Below are positions 37,024 to 45,944 of a DNA stretch of 64,000 bases, one piece after another (positions within the stretch are counted from its first letter, which is position 1; each line of letters opens with the position of its first letter). This DNA comes from Fulvivirga imtechensis AK7 (GTDB lineage Bacteria > Bacteroidota > Bacteroidia > Cytophagales > Cyclobacteriaceae). The position numbers were made by a program, and so were the translations under genes. The notes under the pieces were generated by a model. It saw only the letters and a list, made by a program, of their open reading frames with translations, did no database searches and was not told where the DNA came from. The stretch covers positions 1 to 64,000 of the forward strand of contig NZ_AMZN01000066.1 of assembly GCF_000331535.1 (NCBI RefSeq). The letters run 5' to 3'.

Positions 37024-37746
37024 ATGAGCGAGCATCACACAAATCACTCCAACGACAAAAGATTATGGTTAGGAGTTATCCTCGTAGCCATAGGTGGCGT
37101 ATGGTTGTTAGACAACCTGAATATCATTCCGTATTATATCCCTCACTATTTCTTCTCCTGGAAGACGTTCCTGATCGTGCTCGGTCTTTATTTCACATTG
37201 GGTAGAAACAGATCTGAGGCAGGTATAATCATGATAGCAGTAGGAACGATTTTCCTTCTTCAGGACATTGGCCTGTTCTATGTCCGAAATATCTGGCACA
37301 TCTTCTGGCCTGCCATTATTATTGTAATAGGTATTTCGCTGATCATGCGAAGGTCAGGCTTTGGAAGGGAGCATAGTTCTGACGAAAAAAAAAATAGTTT
37401 AGATTATATTGATGATTTTGCCATAATAGGTGGCAGAGACCGGAAGGTTGATTCTCAGAATTTCAAGGGAGGCAAAATAACAGCCATGTTCGGCGGCTCA
37501 GAAATAGACCTTCGTGGAGCACAGTTGGCGGAAGGGGTAAATGTGATCGACCTTTTCGTAGTTTTCGGTGGATCTGTGATCATAGTGCCTCCCGATTGGA
37601 ATGTTAAGGTTGAAGTAACGTCTATTTTGGGCGGATTCAGTGATAAGCGATCTTCGGCACTTAAAGTTGTTCCAAACTCAGACAAGGTGCTGGTTGTGAA
37701 AGGTTTCGTGATGTTTGGAGGTGGAGAAGTAAAATATAAGGTATAA
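37024..37746 (+). CDS. LiaF-like membrane protein
   Basis: This 240-residue protein has four predicted membrane segments in the first ~110 residues (LWLGVILVAIGGVWLL, FLIVLGLYFTL, GIIMIAVGTIFLLQDIGLF, IFWPAIIIVIGISLIM), then a soluble C-terminal beta domain (about 135-240; ITAMFGGSEIDLRGAQL, VFGGSVIIVPPDW, GGGEVKYKV). This is the layout of LiaF/YvqF cell-envelope-stress proteins. In Firmicutes LiaF inhibits a two-component system; a LytS-type kinase and LytTR regulator follow here after about 300 bp, a suggestive but unproven parallel. Confidence 0.88.
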   Translation: MSEHHTNHSNDKRLWLGVILVAIGGVWLLDNLNIIPYYIPHYFFSWKTFLIVLGLYFTLGRNRSEAGIIMIAVGTIFLLQDIGLFYVRNIWHIFWPAIIIVIGISLIMRRSGFGREHSSDEKKNSLDYIDDFAIIGGRDRKVDSQNFKGGKITAMFGGSEIDLRGAQLAEGVNVIDLFVVFGGSVIIVPPDWNVKVEVTSILGGFSDKRSSALKVVPNSDKVLVVKGFVMFGGGEVKYKV

Positions 37747-37916
37747 AAATTTCGTTTTCCATTGCATGAAATGATCATAAACTTTATTCATCCAAATAAT
37801 ACCAATCCAGGATGAATAAAGTTTATGGCGAATTCAATACTTACGTGTCGGAATGCACTACAGCATGTAAGGGCATGTGACAGTTGAAAACAAAAAATAT
37901 ACACAGGAAATGTTTA

Positions 37917-38000
37917 ACGGGACTGTCTCAAAAGTCAGTCGTCATTCCAAACTTGATTTGGAATCCCCCTGGAAATGAGCAGAACCTAACCCGGGGGTCA
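37917..38000. repeat. R4-like repeat with ATTCCAAA hairpin
   Basis: ATTCCAAA (37944-37951) and TTTGGAAT (37957-37964) form a perfect 8-bp stem, flanked by GGGACTGTCTCAAAAGTCAG and TCCCCCTGG...CCCGGGGGTC. It lies in the 307-bp gap between the LiaF-like gene and the kinase, where no gene is visible. It resembles the repeat near 2033-2110. Confidence 0.5.
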
Positions 38001-38053
38001 CAAGGAGACGTTTGAGGACGTTCAGGTTACGTAAAAATCCCGATTTTAGAAGT

Positions 38054-39127
38054 ATGAAACATCCTTTTGCTGGTAAAGCATTATATTTTTATGTTGCCAT
38101 TTGGATAGCAGTTATTATTATACATGTGGCAGCCTTACATCTTTACTTCGGCTTCGACTGGGACCTGGCGCTTTCTGATGCTGTTATACACAACTGTCTC
38201 ATCATGGGTATAGGCTTGAGCTATTGGTATGTGGTCCAGTATATTTCTCCAAGTCATCAAGGTACCGCAGGAAGTATCATCAGCCAGGTGGTAGGTATAC
38301 TCATCACAAGTTCAATAGTATCATTTGGAGCCCGTGCCATTCTAAAAGCGCTGTATTCGGGTGATGGGGCTTATATGGCCTTTCTCACCGACGGGTTTCC
38401 CTGGCGAATTGTACAAAGCACATTTGCCCTTGCTTTGGTTGTAGTGATCTATTACCTGCTCAAATATACCCACAACTTGAAAGAGCGGGAGCGGGAAGAA
38501 TTACAGCTTCAGGATATGCTGAAACATGCCGAACTTGAGATGCTCAAGTTCCAGATCAATCCACATTTTATTTTTAACAGTCTCAATTCCATCAGCTCGC
38601 TTACTATCATTGATGCCGACAAGGCCCGGGATATGGTCATCAAGCTCTCGGATTTTCTAAGGTCGTCACTGGGGAGTAAGAATGTTGACAAACATACACT
38701 GGAAGAAGAACTTGATCAGATGAACCTTTACCTGGAGATCGAGAAGGTGAGGTTTGGCGAACGGCTGCTGGCGGTTAACGAAATAGATCAGAAGTGCCTT
38801 TCCATGACCCTGCCTAACATGATCCTGCAGCCATTGTATGAAAATGCTATTAAATATGGTATTTATGAACAGTTGGACGATGTGAAAGTGAGTACCAGGT
38901 GTGTTTGTGAAAACAGATTTTTAAAAATATCCATTTCAAATAACTATGACTCAGAGGCAATAGTCCAAAAAGGAAAAGGGATCGGGTTGAAGAATGTCAG
39001 CAACAGACTTGAGCTGATCTATGGTATCTCGGGTCTGATGACCATAGAAAAGAACAGAACCATTTTTACTGTACATTTGCTCATACCTCAACAAACAGAA
39101 GATCATGATCACAGCAGTAGTAATTGA
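38054..39127 (+). CDS. LytS-type (His_kinase family) sensor kinase
   Basis: This 357-residue kinase has about four membrane helices in the first 140 residues, a short coiled coil and the His_kinase domain with phosphoacceptor His171 in FQINPHFIFNSLNSIS, followed by a HATPase domain (LQPLYENAIKYG, GKGIGLKNVSNRLELIYG). I chose ATG 38054; an upstream TTG would add 14 basic residues from repeat sequence. Its end overlaps the LytTR regulator gene by 23 bp, so they are a translationally coupled pair. Confidence 0.93.
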   Translation: MKHPFAGKALYFYVAIWIAVIIIHVAALHLYFGFDWDLALSDAVIHNCLIMGIGLSYWYVVQYISPSHQGTAGSIISQVVGILITSSIVSFGARAILKALYSGDGAYMAFLTDGFPWRIVQSTFALALVVVIYYLLKYTHNLKEREREELQLQDMLKHAELEMLKFQINPHFIFNSLNSISSLTIIDADKARDMVIKLSDFLRSSLGSKNVDKHTLEEELDQMNLYLEIEKVRFGERLLAVNEIDQKCLSMTLPNMILQPLYENAIKYGIYEQLDDVKVSTRCVCENRFLKISISNNYDSEAIVQKGKGIGLKNVSNRLELIYGISGLMTIEKNRTIFTVHLLIPQQTEDHDHSSSN

Positions 39128-39845
39128 TGATGAAAAGCTTGCACGGGACATTGTAAGGTCATACCTGAAAGCTTTCCCTCAAATTGAGATAGTTGGAGAA
39201 TGCGCCAATGGTTTTGAGGGAGTAAAAACTATCAGCGAACTGCAGCCGGATCTTATTTTTTTGGATGTTCAGATGCCTAAGTTAACCGGTTTCGAGATGC
39301 TGGAGCTTTTGGATCATATACCGGTTATCATTTTTAGTACTGCTTTCGATCAGTATGCAATAAAGGCATTTGAAAAAAGTGCTGCGGATTATTTGCTGAA
39401 GCCATATTCGCAGATACGGTTTAACGAAGCGGTAGAAAAAGCGTTGAGCAAATTAGATGCACAACATGTTCATGGCTTAAAAGATATACGGCAGACCCGG
39501 GAACAATACGCTGAGACCCTGGATCGTGTGGTGGTGAGGGTAGGACATAAAATTATTATTATTCCCCTGGATAAAATAGAATATATCGAGGCACAAGACG
39601 ATTATGTGGCGATCTATAGCGAAGGGAAAAAACACCTCAAGCAGCTTACCATGAAATATCTGGAGACTTCGCTACCGAAAGATGGCTTTACGCGCGTTCA
39701 TAGATCCTTTATTGTGAATATCAATCAGATCGACAGGCTGGAAGCATACTCCAAGGATGCTTTCGTTGCGGTTTTAAAAAATGCCCGGACAGTACCTGTC
39801 AGCAGGAGTGGTTATACGCTATTAAAAGAGGTCCTCCATTTTTAG
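39105..39845 (+). CDS. LytTR-family response regulator
   Basis: This 246-residue regulator has a receiver (VVIDDE, phosphoacceptor Asp54 in LIFLDVQMPKLTGFE, Lys in YLLKPYS) and a C-terminal LytTR DNA-binding domain (about 140-243; IIPLDKIEYIEAQDDYVAIY, GFTRVHRSFIVNINQI, VPVSRSGYTLLKEVL). It is the partner of the overlapping LytS-type kinase. LytTR proteins bind direct repeats upstream of target genes; no target site is evident here. The subtilase lipoprotein gene follows, 143 bp after its stop. Confidence 0.93.
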   Translation: MITAVVIDDEKLARDIVRSYLKAFPQIEIVGECANGFEGVKTISELQPDLIFLDVQMPKLTGFEMLELLDHIPVIIFSTAFDQYAIKAFEKSAADYLLKPYSQIRFNEAVEKALSKLDAQHVHGLKDIRQTREQYAETLDRVVVRVGHKIIIIPLDKIEYIEAQDDYVAIYSEGKKHLKQLTMKYLETSLPKDGFTRVHRSFIVNINQIDRLEAYSKDAFVAVLKNARTVPVSRSGYTLLKEVLHF

Positions 39846-39988
39846 AAGCAGCAAAAACCCGTTAAAACTTACATCGTCAGTTATTGATGCCTTTCCGAAT
39901 TGGTTTTGGATTGAAAAATATCGAATTTTTCGAAACAGGGCTTTTGTCCCTGAAAATCAATTTTCTAACAAACCTAAACCAAAAACCA

Positions 39989-41524
39989 ATGACCAACTAC
40001 AGAATGTTGTTTATCCTGTTGGGCTTTTTGCTCATCAGGTGTTCAGATGACCCTAATGAAATAGCAGAACCTCTTAAAGATCAAAAGGATCAACTGATTC
40101 CCAAGGATCAAATCGATGATCTTATCATTAACTCCCTGAAAGCTACCAATGAATTTCACTGGGAGCAGGTATCCGACCAGGTATTGTGGAGTGCTCTGAT
40201 GCACAGCGATAGCTCCCTTGTAGTCGGATATAAACCTGACGGGGAAGGGGATATCAATTCCAGAATGGCTACTATTGACATCAACCAAAAGGCCTGGGTA
40301 CAGGCAAAAAATAATGTAGTAGAAGAAGCCCTACAGGTGATAAACCAAAGCAATGCACGCCAGCTTAATGCTGATGATATAGTGCTAAAGGCGCATGAAG
40401 TACTGCCTCAGGTAGAGATGAAGATTGAAGACATTGCGGTGATTTCGCGCCTGCGCAGCATGCCTAACATCAGGTATTTAGAGCCACTCACTTACGAGCT
40501 CGATTCACGGCAGACTGACAATGGTCGCGAAACCAGTGAAAAAGGATGTTCTAATGATCCGGATTACGGCATTCCGACAGGTGATTATGTGAATGTAGCT
40601 CCTAATGCCAAAGTTTCATGGAATTATAACTACATGAATATCCCTCAGGCATGGAACCACTCAACCGGAAGTGGTATCGGTGTAGGTCTGATCGACACAG
40701 GGGTATCTCCCGACCAGCTTAAGCTCAACGGAGAGTTTAATTCAGGTTACTCAAGCGGACGCACCGTCTCGAAGCATGGCTTCTTTGTCAGCTCCTGGTG
40801 GTGGTGGGCATCCCCCGATGGACCTAACGATCAGTGCGGACATGGTACAGCAATGGCAGGAGCTATTGCAGCTCCAAGAAGCAATACAGGAACGTCAGTC
40901 GGTGTGGCCTACAACTCCAATCTGATAGCAGTGAGAGGTACTGGCGATGTGGTAATAAATTCCGGAAATGAAAAGACTGGGGTTTCCGATGCTCTGGTAT
41001 TCCTGGGCAACAGATCGGATGTGAAGATTATCAGCATGTCGATAGGCGATGTATTTAGCAGCTCTAATGTGGCCGATGCCATACGCTATGCCCATGGTAA
41101 AGGCAAACTGATCTTTGCAGCCGCCGGAACCTCGACTTCATGGACTAATTGGTATGGAGTAATATTCCCGGCTAACATGAATGAGACAGTAGCCGTTACC
41201 GGTATTAAAGAAGGCAACGGGTATACACGCTGTGACATCTGTCATTCAGGAAGTAAGGTAGACTTTACCATTGTAATGGAGAGGGCCAATACCAACAAGC
41301 ATCCTCTATCGCTGGCAATGAGTGGCAACACGCCATCAACAGTTGGAGGCTCTTCCGTGGCTACTGCCACCGCTGCAGGTATTGCAGCCCTGGTATGGTC
41401 CAAAAACCCAGGCTGGACGCGCGATCAGGTGCTAAATAAAATGAAGCAAACCGCTGATCTCTACCCTAGCAGGAGTTCAGAGTTTGGATGGGGGACCCTG
41501 GATGCCCTGGCAGCAGTGCAATAA
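39989..41524 (+). CDS. Subtilisin-family (S8) serine protease lipoprotein
   Basis: This 511-residue protease begins at ATG 39989, giving a clean lipoprotein signal (MLFILLGFLLIRC); an earlier ATG would put 35 unrelated residues first. A pro-region occupies about 25-190. The catalytic triad is Asp236 (GLIDTGVSP), His285 (CGHGTAMAG) and Ser456 (GGSSVATATAAG). It lacks a type IX sorting domain, so membrane anchoring by lipid seems to replace it. It follows the LytS/LytTR pair and might be regulated by it. Confidence 0.92.
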   Translation: MTNYRMLFILLGFLLIRCSDDPNEIAEPLKDQKDQLIPKDQIDDLIINSLKATNEFHWEQVSDQVLWSALMHSDSSLVVGYKPDGEGDINSRMATIDINQKAWVQAKNNVVEEALQVINQSNARQLNADDIVLKAHEVLPQVEMKIEDIAVISRLRSMPNIRYLEPLTYELDSRQTDNGRETSEKGCSNDPDYGIPTGDYVNVAPNAKVSWNYNYMNIPQAWNHSTGSGIGVGLIDTGVSPDQLKLNGEFNSGYSSGRTVSKHGFFVSSWWWWASPDGPNDQCGHGTAMAGAIAAPRSNTGTSVGVAYNSNLIAVRGTGDVVINSGNEKTGVSDALVFLGNRSDVKIISMSIGDVFSSSNVADAIRYAHGKGKLIFAAAGTSTSWTNWYGVIFPANMNETVAVTGIKEGNGYTRCDICHSGSKVDFTIVMERANTNKHPLSLAMSGNTPSTVGGSSVATATAAGIAALVWSKNPGWTRDQVLNKMKQTADLYPSRSSEFGWGTLDALAAVQ

Positions 41525-41901
41525 TTTAGAATAATTTTATTGTAACCGGTGCCTTTGTGGTTTTACCGCAAATGGCTACGAAGGTACCGGGAGCAATAAG
41601 CTTAAGATTCAAGGTCTAAGGCAGAGGCAGTAGGCAAAATAGGGTTCTGAGTATTTAGTCGTGAGTATTGAGTATTAAGTTACGAATGCTTCTTTCTAAG
41701 GGGTGTAGTTCGAGTGATCAGTAAACGGTGATCGGTAATAGGTGTAGCGTACATGCTTCTCATCGGATGAGTGTCTTCTCAAAGCATGTTGCATCCGATG
41801 AATGATGTGGCAGTCGAAAGACCGAAGTCGGAAGCATCGGCAACGTGAAAACCAACAACATCAAACTTCAAACAGGAACAGGAAACCTCAAACTCTAAAC
41901 A
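41525..41901. other. Intergenic region with inverted repeat and low-complexity sequence
   Basis: No gene is seen in these 377 bp. CATCGGATG (about 41762-41770) and CATCCGATG (about 41792-41800) form a 9-bp inverted repeat that could terminate the protease transcript. TTTAGTCGTGAGTATTGAG and AAAGACCGAAGTCGGAAGC are low-complexity words also found near 51490 and 55615, and 41850-41915 is a run of CAAACTTCAAACAGGAAC-like units. Confidence 0.5.
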
Positions 41902-42450
41902 TCAAACACGAAACAGATCACCAGTAAGCTTATTATAAAAATCCCAAACCACAATCCCGACACTTACCGAGATATTGAGCGAGTGCTTGGTTCCATACTG
42001 AGGGATCTCTATGCAGATATCAGAATTTTGTACCACCTTTTCATCCACACCAAAAACCTCATTTCCGAATACCAGACAATATTTTTTTCCTTTTTCGGGT
42101 ATAAACTTATCGAGCATTACGCTCTTATCCACCTGTTCGATCGAAATGATCTCATAGCCACGACTTTTTAGCTCCAAAACAAAGGTAGCAGGATCTTCCA
42201 CGTGCTCCCATTCTACTGATTCCGTAGCGCCCAGAGCTGTTTTTGTAATATCACGATGAGGAGGCGTGCCCGTAATGCCACCCAGGTAAAGTTTCTCTAT
42301 CAAAAAAGCGTCAGCGGTACGAAAGGCAGAGCCAACATTGTTGAGGCTGCGCACGTTGTCTAGCAATATACTTACAGGCAGTTTTTCGCTTTTTTTAAAT
42401 TCCTCCACCGTTTTACGTTCCAGTTCCTCATTATCGAGCTTTCGCATCAT
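41902..42450 (-). CDS. TrmH-family (SpoU) RNA 2'-O-methyltransferase
   Basis: This 182-residue SPOUT-fold enzyme has the three SpoU motifs: LLDNVRSLNNVGSAFRTADA (motif 1), CLVFGNEVFGVDEKVV (motif 2) and IEIPQYGTKHSLNISVSVGI (motif 3, forming the knot and binding SAM). The target, a tRNA or rRNA nucleotide, cannot be told from sequence. It lacks an N-terminal substrate-binding domain, like the shorter TrmL/TrmH relatives. It is flanked by intergenic repeats and appears monocistronic. Confidence 0.9.
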   Translation of the reverse strand: MMRKLDNEELERKTVEEFKKSEKLPVSILLDNVRSLNNVGSAFRTADAFLIEKLYLGGITGTPPHRDITKTALGATESVEWEHVEDPATFVLELKSRGYEIISIEQVDKSVMLDKFIPEKGKKYCLVFGNEVFGVDEKVVQNSDICIEIPQYGTKHSLNISVSVGIVVWDFYNKLTGDLFRV

Positions 42451-42627
42451 AAAAAATTTTTGTTACTTTACCTCAGACTAGCAAATAGCCTCTGAAATTT
42501 ACAAATCTAACATTTAGCCCTCAATACACTCCTGAGCACAGACCTGGAATTGTATTGTCCTGAATTCACATGAAGCTCATCAAGAGTTGCTTTCAAATTA
42601 TTTCAAGACAATTTAAATTCTACATCA

Positions 42628-43147
42628 ATGTTAGTAATCGAAACCGAACGATTAAAGTTAATACCATTAAAGTTTTGAACAACTCCAACTGCTCAGGCAA
42701 GGCCGGCCGCTTCTGGAGGCATCATTGGGGCTAAGGCGATCCGCCATGGAAGTGGATGACGTGTTTATGGCAGAAATGGAAGAAGCTATGGGCTTTTGGC
42801 TGGAGGGCGCCCGCAGGTATCCTGAGCAGTACGCCTGGTTTACCAATTGGGAGATTGTTCTAAAGGCGGAAAATATGACGGTTGGAGGCATAGGCCTCAC
42901 TGGCTTACCGGATGAACATGGAGAAGTGATGACCGGGTATTTCATCGATAAGAAGTACCACAGCCAAGGGCTGGCTTCGGAAGCACTGGCCGCACTGGTG
43001 AACTGGGTGTTTTCACATCCCGGAGCTGAAGCCATACGGGCAGACACACCCGTGGATAATATTTCATCGCAGCGGGTCCTGGATAAGAACCGGTTTGTAA
43101 AAATCGGTGAGCATGACAGGTGTTTTCAGTGGAAGCGATCTAAGTAG
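42628..43147 (+). pseudogene. GNAT acetyltransferase gene broken by a +1 frameshift
   Basis: An ATG at 42628 begins MLVIETERLKLIPLKF and meets TGA at 42676. Removing one T from the TTTT run at 42673-42676 restores a continuous 172-residue reading frame (EQLQLLRQGRPLLEASLGLR then the acetyltransferase core). The core has GGIGLTGLPDEHGEVMTGYF, the acetyl-CoA loop KKYHSQGLASEALAAL and DNISSQRVLDKNRFVKIGE, as in RimJ/RimL-type enzymes. An ATG at 42746 would give only a fragment without the first strand and helix. It is either a recent pseudogene, a slippage-switchable gene or a read error. Confidence 0.85.
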
Positions 43148-43297
43148 GAATCTCAACCACAGAGGAAGCAGAGGTTTCGCAGAGAGAAGCGGAGATTATT
43201 ACTTCACGCTGTTCGGTTAATCTCTGTTCCCTCAGCGCCAAAAAAAATTGCTAATAGCTTTAAAATAATTAATCTTTGTGACTGTAATTATCTTACG

Positions 43298-45907
43298 ATG
43301 GCTAAAACAAAGGATGCTAAGGAAACACCGTTAATGAAGCAGTACAATGCTATTAAAGCAAAGTACCCGGGGGCGTTGTTGCTGTTTAGAGTGGGTGATT
43401 TCTACGAAACCTTTGGCGAGGATGCCATAAAGGCCAGTAAAGTACTCGATATCGTACTTACTAAGAGGGCCAATGGCGCTGCCTCCCACATTGAGCTGGC
43501 AGGATTCCCGCATCATTCGTTGGATAATTACTTGCCCAAGTTGGTGAGAGCAGGCAACCGCGTAGCTATCTGCGATCAATTGGAAGATCCGAAATCGGTG
43601 AAAGGTATTGTCAAAAGAGGAGTTACCGAGCTAGTGACACCGGGGTTATCTTTTAATGACAATGTACTTGAAAAAAAGGCCAACAACTTCCTTGCCTCCG
43701 TTCATTTTAATAAAGAAAAAGCAGGTGTAGCATTTCTCGATGTCTCCACAGGTGAGTTTATGGCCGCCCAGGGATCTGCCGACTATATTTCCAAGCTCTT
43801 TCAGGGTTTTAATCCTTCCGAGGTGATCTATTGTAAGGCAGCAAAAGAGCAGCTCAGGAATCTGTTTCAGGACGATTACAATGTTTTTGCACTTGATGAA
43901 TGGATATACAGTTTCGATTTTGGCTATGAAAAACTGACCAGCCACTTCCAGACAGCCACTTTAAAAGGCTATGGAATAGAGGGTATGGATGATGCCATTA
44001 TTGCTGCAGGGGCCATACTTCATTACCTCGAGGAAACGGAGCATCGTGAGGTGAAACATATCTCTTCCATCTCAAGGATTGACGAGGACCGATATGTGTG
44101 GCTCGATAAGTTCACCATCCGCAACCTGGAGTTAATATATCCTCAGCACGATGGGGGTGTACCGCTTATTGATGTCCTGGATTGCACCGTAACACCTATG
44201 GGGTCACGGCTTTTAAAAAAATGGATGGTACTTCCGCTGAAAGAAATCACGGCTATTAACCAACGACTTAAGACCGTAAAAGGTTTTTATGAAAATCAGG
44301 AGTTGTTGGATGATATACAACAAAACCTGAAGCAAATAGGCGACCTGGAAAGGTTGATCTCCAAAGTAGCAGTAGGCAGGATCAATCCGCGTGAGATGAA
44401 TCAGCTTAAAAAAGCGCTTCAGAATACTGCACCTATCAAGCAAACACTGCAGGCAAGCAGCTTTGAAGAGCTGAAGAAACTTGCTGACCAGATCAACCCC
44501 TGTGAATTTTTACTTGAGAAGATCAACAAAGAGCTTAAAGAAGAGGTGCCTCTCACTGCCAATGTAGGTGGCCTGATCAGAGATGGTGTGAATGAGGAGT
44601 TAGATGAACTGAGAAAAATAGCTTACTCAGGTAAAGATTACCTCATTCAGATACAAAAACGTGAAGTCGAGCGTACGGGAATACCTTCACTAAAGATCGC
44701 TTACAATAAAGTCTTTGGCTATTACCTGGAAGTAAGCAACGCACACAAAGAAAAAGTACCATCAGAATGGATCCGAAAGCAAACACTTGTTAACGCGGAG
44801 AGGTACATCACGGAAGAGCTCAAGATCTACGAGGATAAGATATTAAATGCCGAAGAAAAGCTGTTTGTAATAGAGCAGCAGCTTTTTATGGAGTTGGTAA
44901 CAAGTGCAGCCGACTATGTAACGCAAATCCAGCAAAATGCCAGAGTACTGGCTACCATTGACTGCCTCAATTCCTTTGCCATAATAGCCAAATCGAACAA
45001 ATATGTGATGCCTGAAGTGAACGACAGCACTGCTATCGACATCAAAGAAGGCAGGCATCCGGTCATTGAAAAGCAATTGCCGTTAGGTGAGTCCTATATA
45101 CCCAATGATGTTTTCCTGGATAACGATCACCAGCAGATCATGATCATCACCGGTCCTAACATGGCCGGTAAGTCGGCCCTGCTACGGCAGACAGCCCTGA
45201 TCGTACTCATGACGCAGATGGGCTCCTTTGTGCCGGCAAAGAGTGCTTCCATAGGCATTATTGATAAAGTATTTACCCGTGTAGGCGCTTCTGATAATCT
45301 GTCCAAAGGTGAATCTACCTTTATGGTGGAAATGACCGAAACGGCCAGTATACTCAACAACCTGAGCGACCGCAGCCTGGTATTAATGGATGAGATCGGT
45401 CGGGGCACCAGCACTTACGATGGTGTGTCTATCGCCTGGTCTATTGTAGAGTTCCTGCATAACCACAGGGACTACCGGGTGAAAACATTATTTGCTACCC
45501 ATTATCACGAACTGAATCAGCTTACGGAAGATTTCCCTCGCATTAAAAACTTTAATGTTTCCGTAAAGGAGGTAGGTGACAAGATTATATTCATGCGTAA
45601 GCTGAAGGAAGGTGGTAGTGAGCATAGCTTTGGTATCCATGTGGCCCAACTGGCTGGCATGCCCAATAAAGTGGTGATCAGAGCCAATGAGATCATGCAT
45701 TTCCTGGAAAAGGACAAGCACAAAAATGATACCCGCAAAAAGCTGGAAGAAGTACCCAAAGCCAACTATCAGATGAGCCTTTTTGAAGCAGACCCACGCT
45801 TCAAGGAAGTTACCAGCATGATGCAGGCGCTCGATATTAATACCATTTCTCCTGTAGAAGCCCTGCTGAAGCTGAACGAGATCAAGACGATATTGGAGAA
45901 GAAATAG
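43298..45907 (+). CDS. mutS: DNA mismatch repair protein MutS
   Basis: This 869-residue mismatch-recognition ATPase has an N-terminal mismatch-binding domain with the Phe-x-Glu motif (LLFRVGDFYETFGEDA), connector and lever domains, the clamp, and the ATPase with Walker A GPNMAGKSALLRQ, SSR-like MVEMTETASIL, Walker B SLVLMDEIGRGTSTYDG and FATHYHEL. The C-terminal SLFEADP and LKLNEIKTILEK segments are MutS1-typical. The start is ATG 43298. MutL is not in the window. Confidence 0.97.
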   Translation: MAKTKDAKETPLMKQYNAIKAKYPGALLLFRVGDFYETFGEDAIKASKVLDIVLTKRANGAASHIELAGFPHHSLDNYLPKLVRAGNRVAICDQLEDPKSVKGIVKRGVTELVTPGLSFNDNVLEKKANNFLASVHFNKEKAGVAFLDVSTGEFMAAQGSADYISKLFQGFNPSEVIYCKAAKEQLRNLFQDDYNVFALDEWIYSFDFGYEKLTSHFQTATLKGYGIEGMDDAIIAAGAILHYLEETEHREVKHISSISRIDEDRYVWLDKFTIRNLELIYPQHDGGVPLIDVLDCTVTPMGSRLLKKWMVLPLKEITAINQRLKTVKGFYENQELLDDIQQNLKQIGDLERLISKVAVGRINPREMNQLKKALQNTAPIKQTLQASSFEELKKLADQINPCEFLLEKINKELKEEVPLTANVGGLIRDGVNEELDELRKIAYSGKDYLIQIQKREVERTGIPSLKIAYNKVFGYYLEVSNAHKEKVPSEWIRKQTLVNAERYITEELKIYEDKILNAEEKLFVIEQQLFMELVTSAADYVTQIQQNARVLATIDCLNSFAIIAKSNKYVMPEVNDSTAIDIKEGRHPVIEKQLPLGESYIPNDVFLDNDHQQIMIITGPNMAGKSALLRQTALIVLMTQMGSFVPAKSASIGIIDKVFTRVGASDNLSKGESTFMVEMTETASILNNLSDRSLVLMDEIGRGTSTYDGVSIAWSIVEFLHNHRDYRVKTLFATHYHELNQLTEDFPRIKNFNVSVKEVGDKIIFMRKLKEGGSEHSFGIHVAQLAGMPNKVVIRANEIMHFLEKDKHKNDTRKKLEEVPKANYQMSLFEADPRFKEVTSMMQALDINTISPVEALLKLNEIKTILEKK

Positions 45908-45944
45908 GGCTTAATGCGATATCGTATCAGTGATTGGAATAATT

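Noticed and set aside
37747-38053. Regulatory RNA or riboswitch ahead of the LytS-type kinase
   Set aside because: The hairpins match the dispersed R4-like repeat rather than any riboswitch class I can recognise.
39884-39988. Upstream ATG of the subtilase
   Set aside because: It would place 35 residues before a clean lipoprotein signal, so ATG 39989 is preferred.
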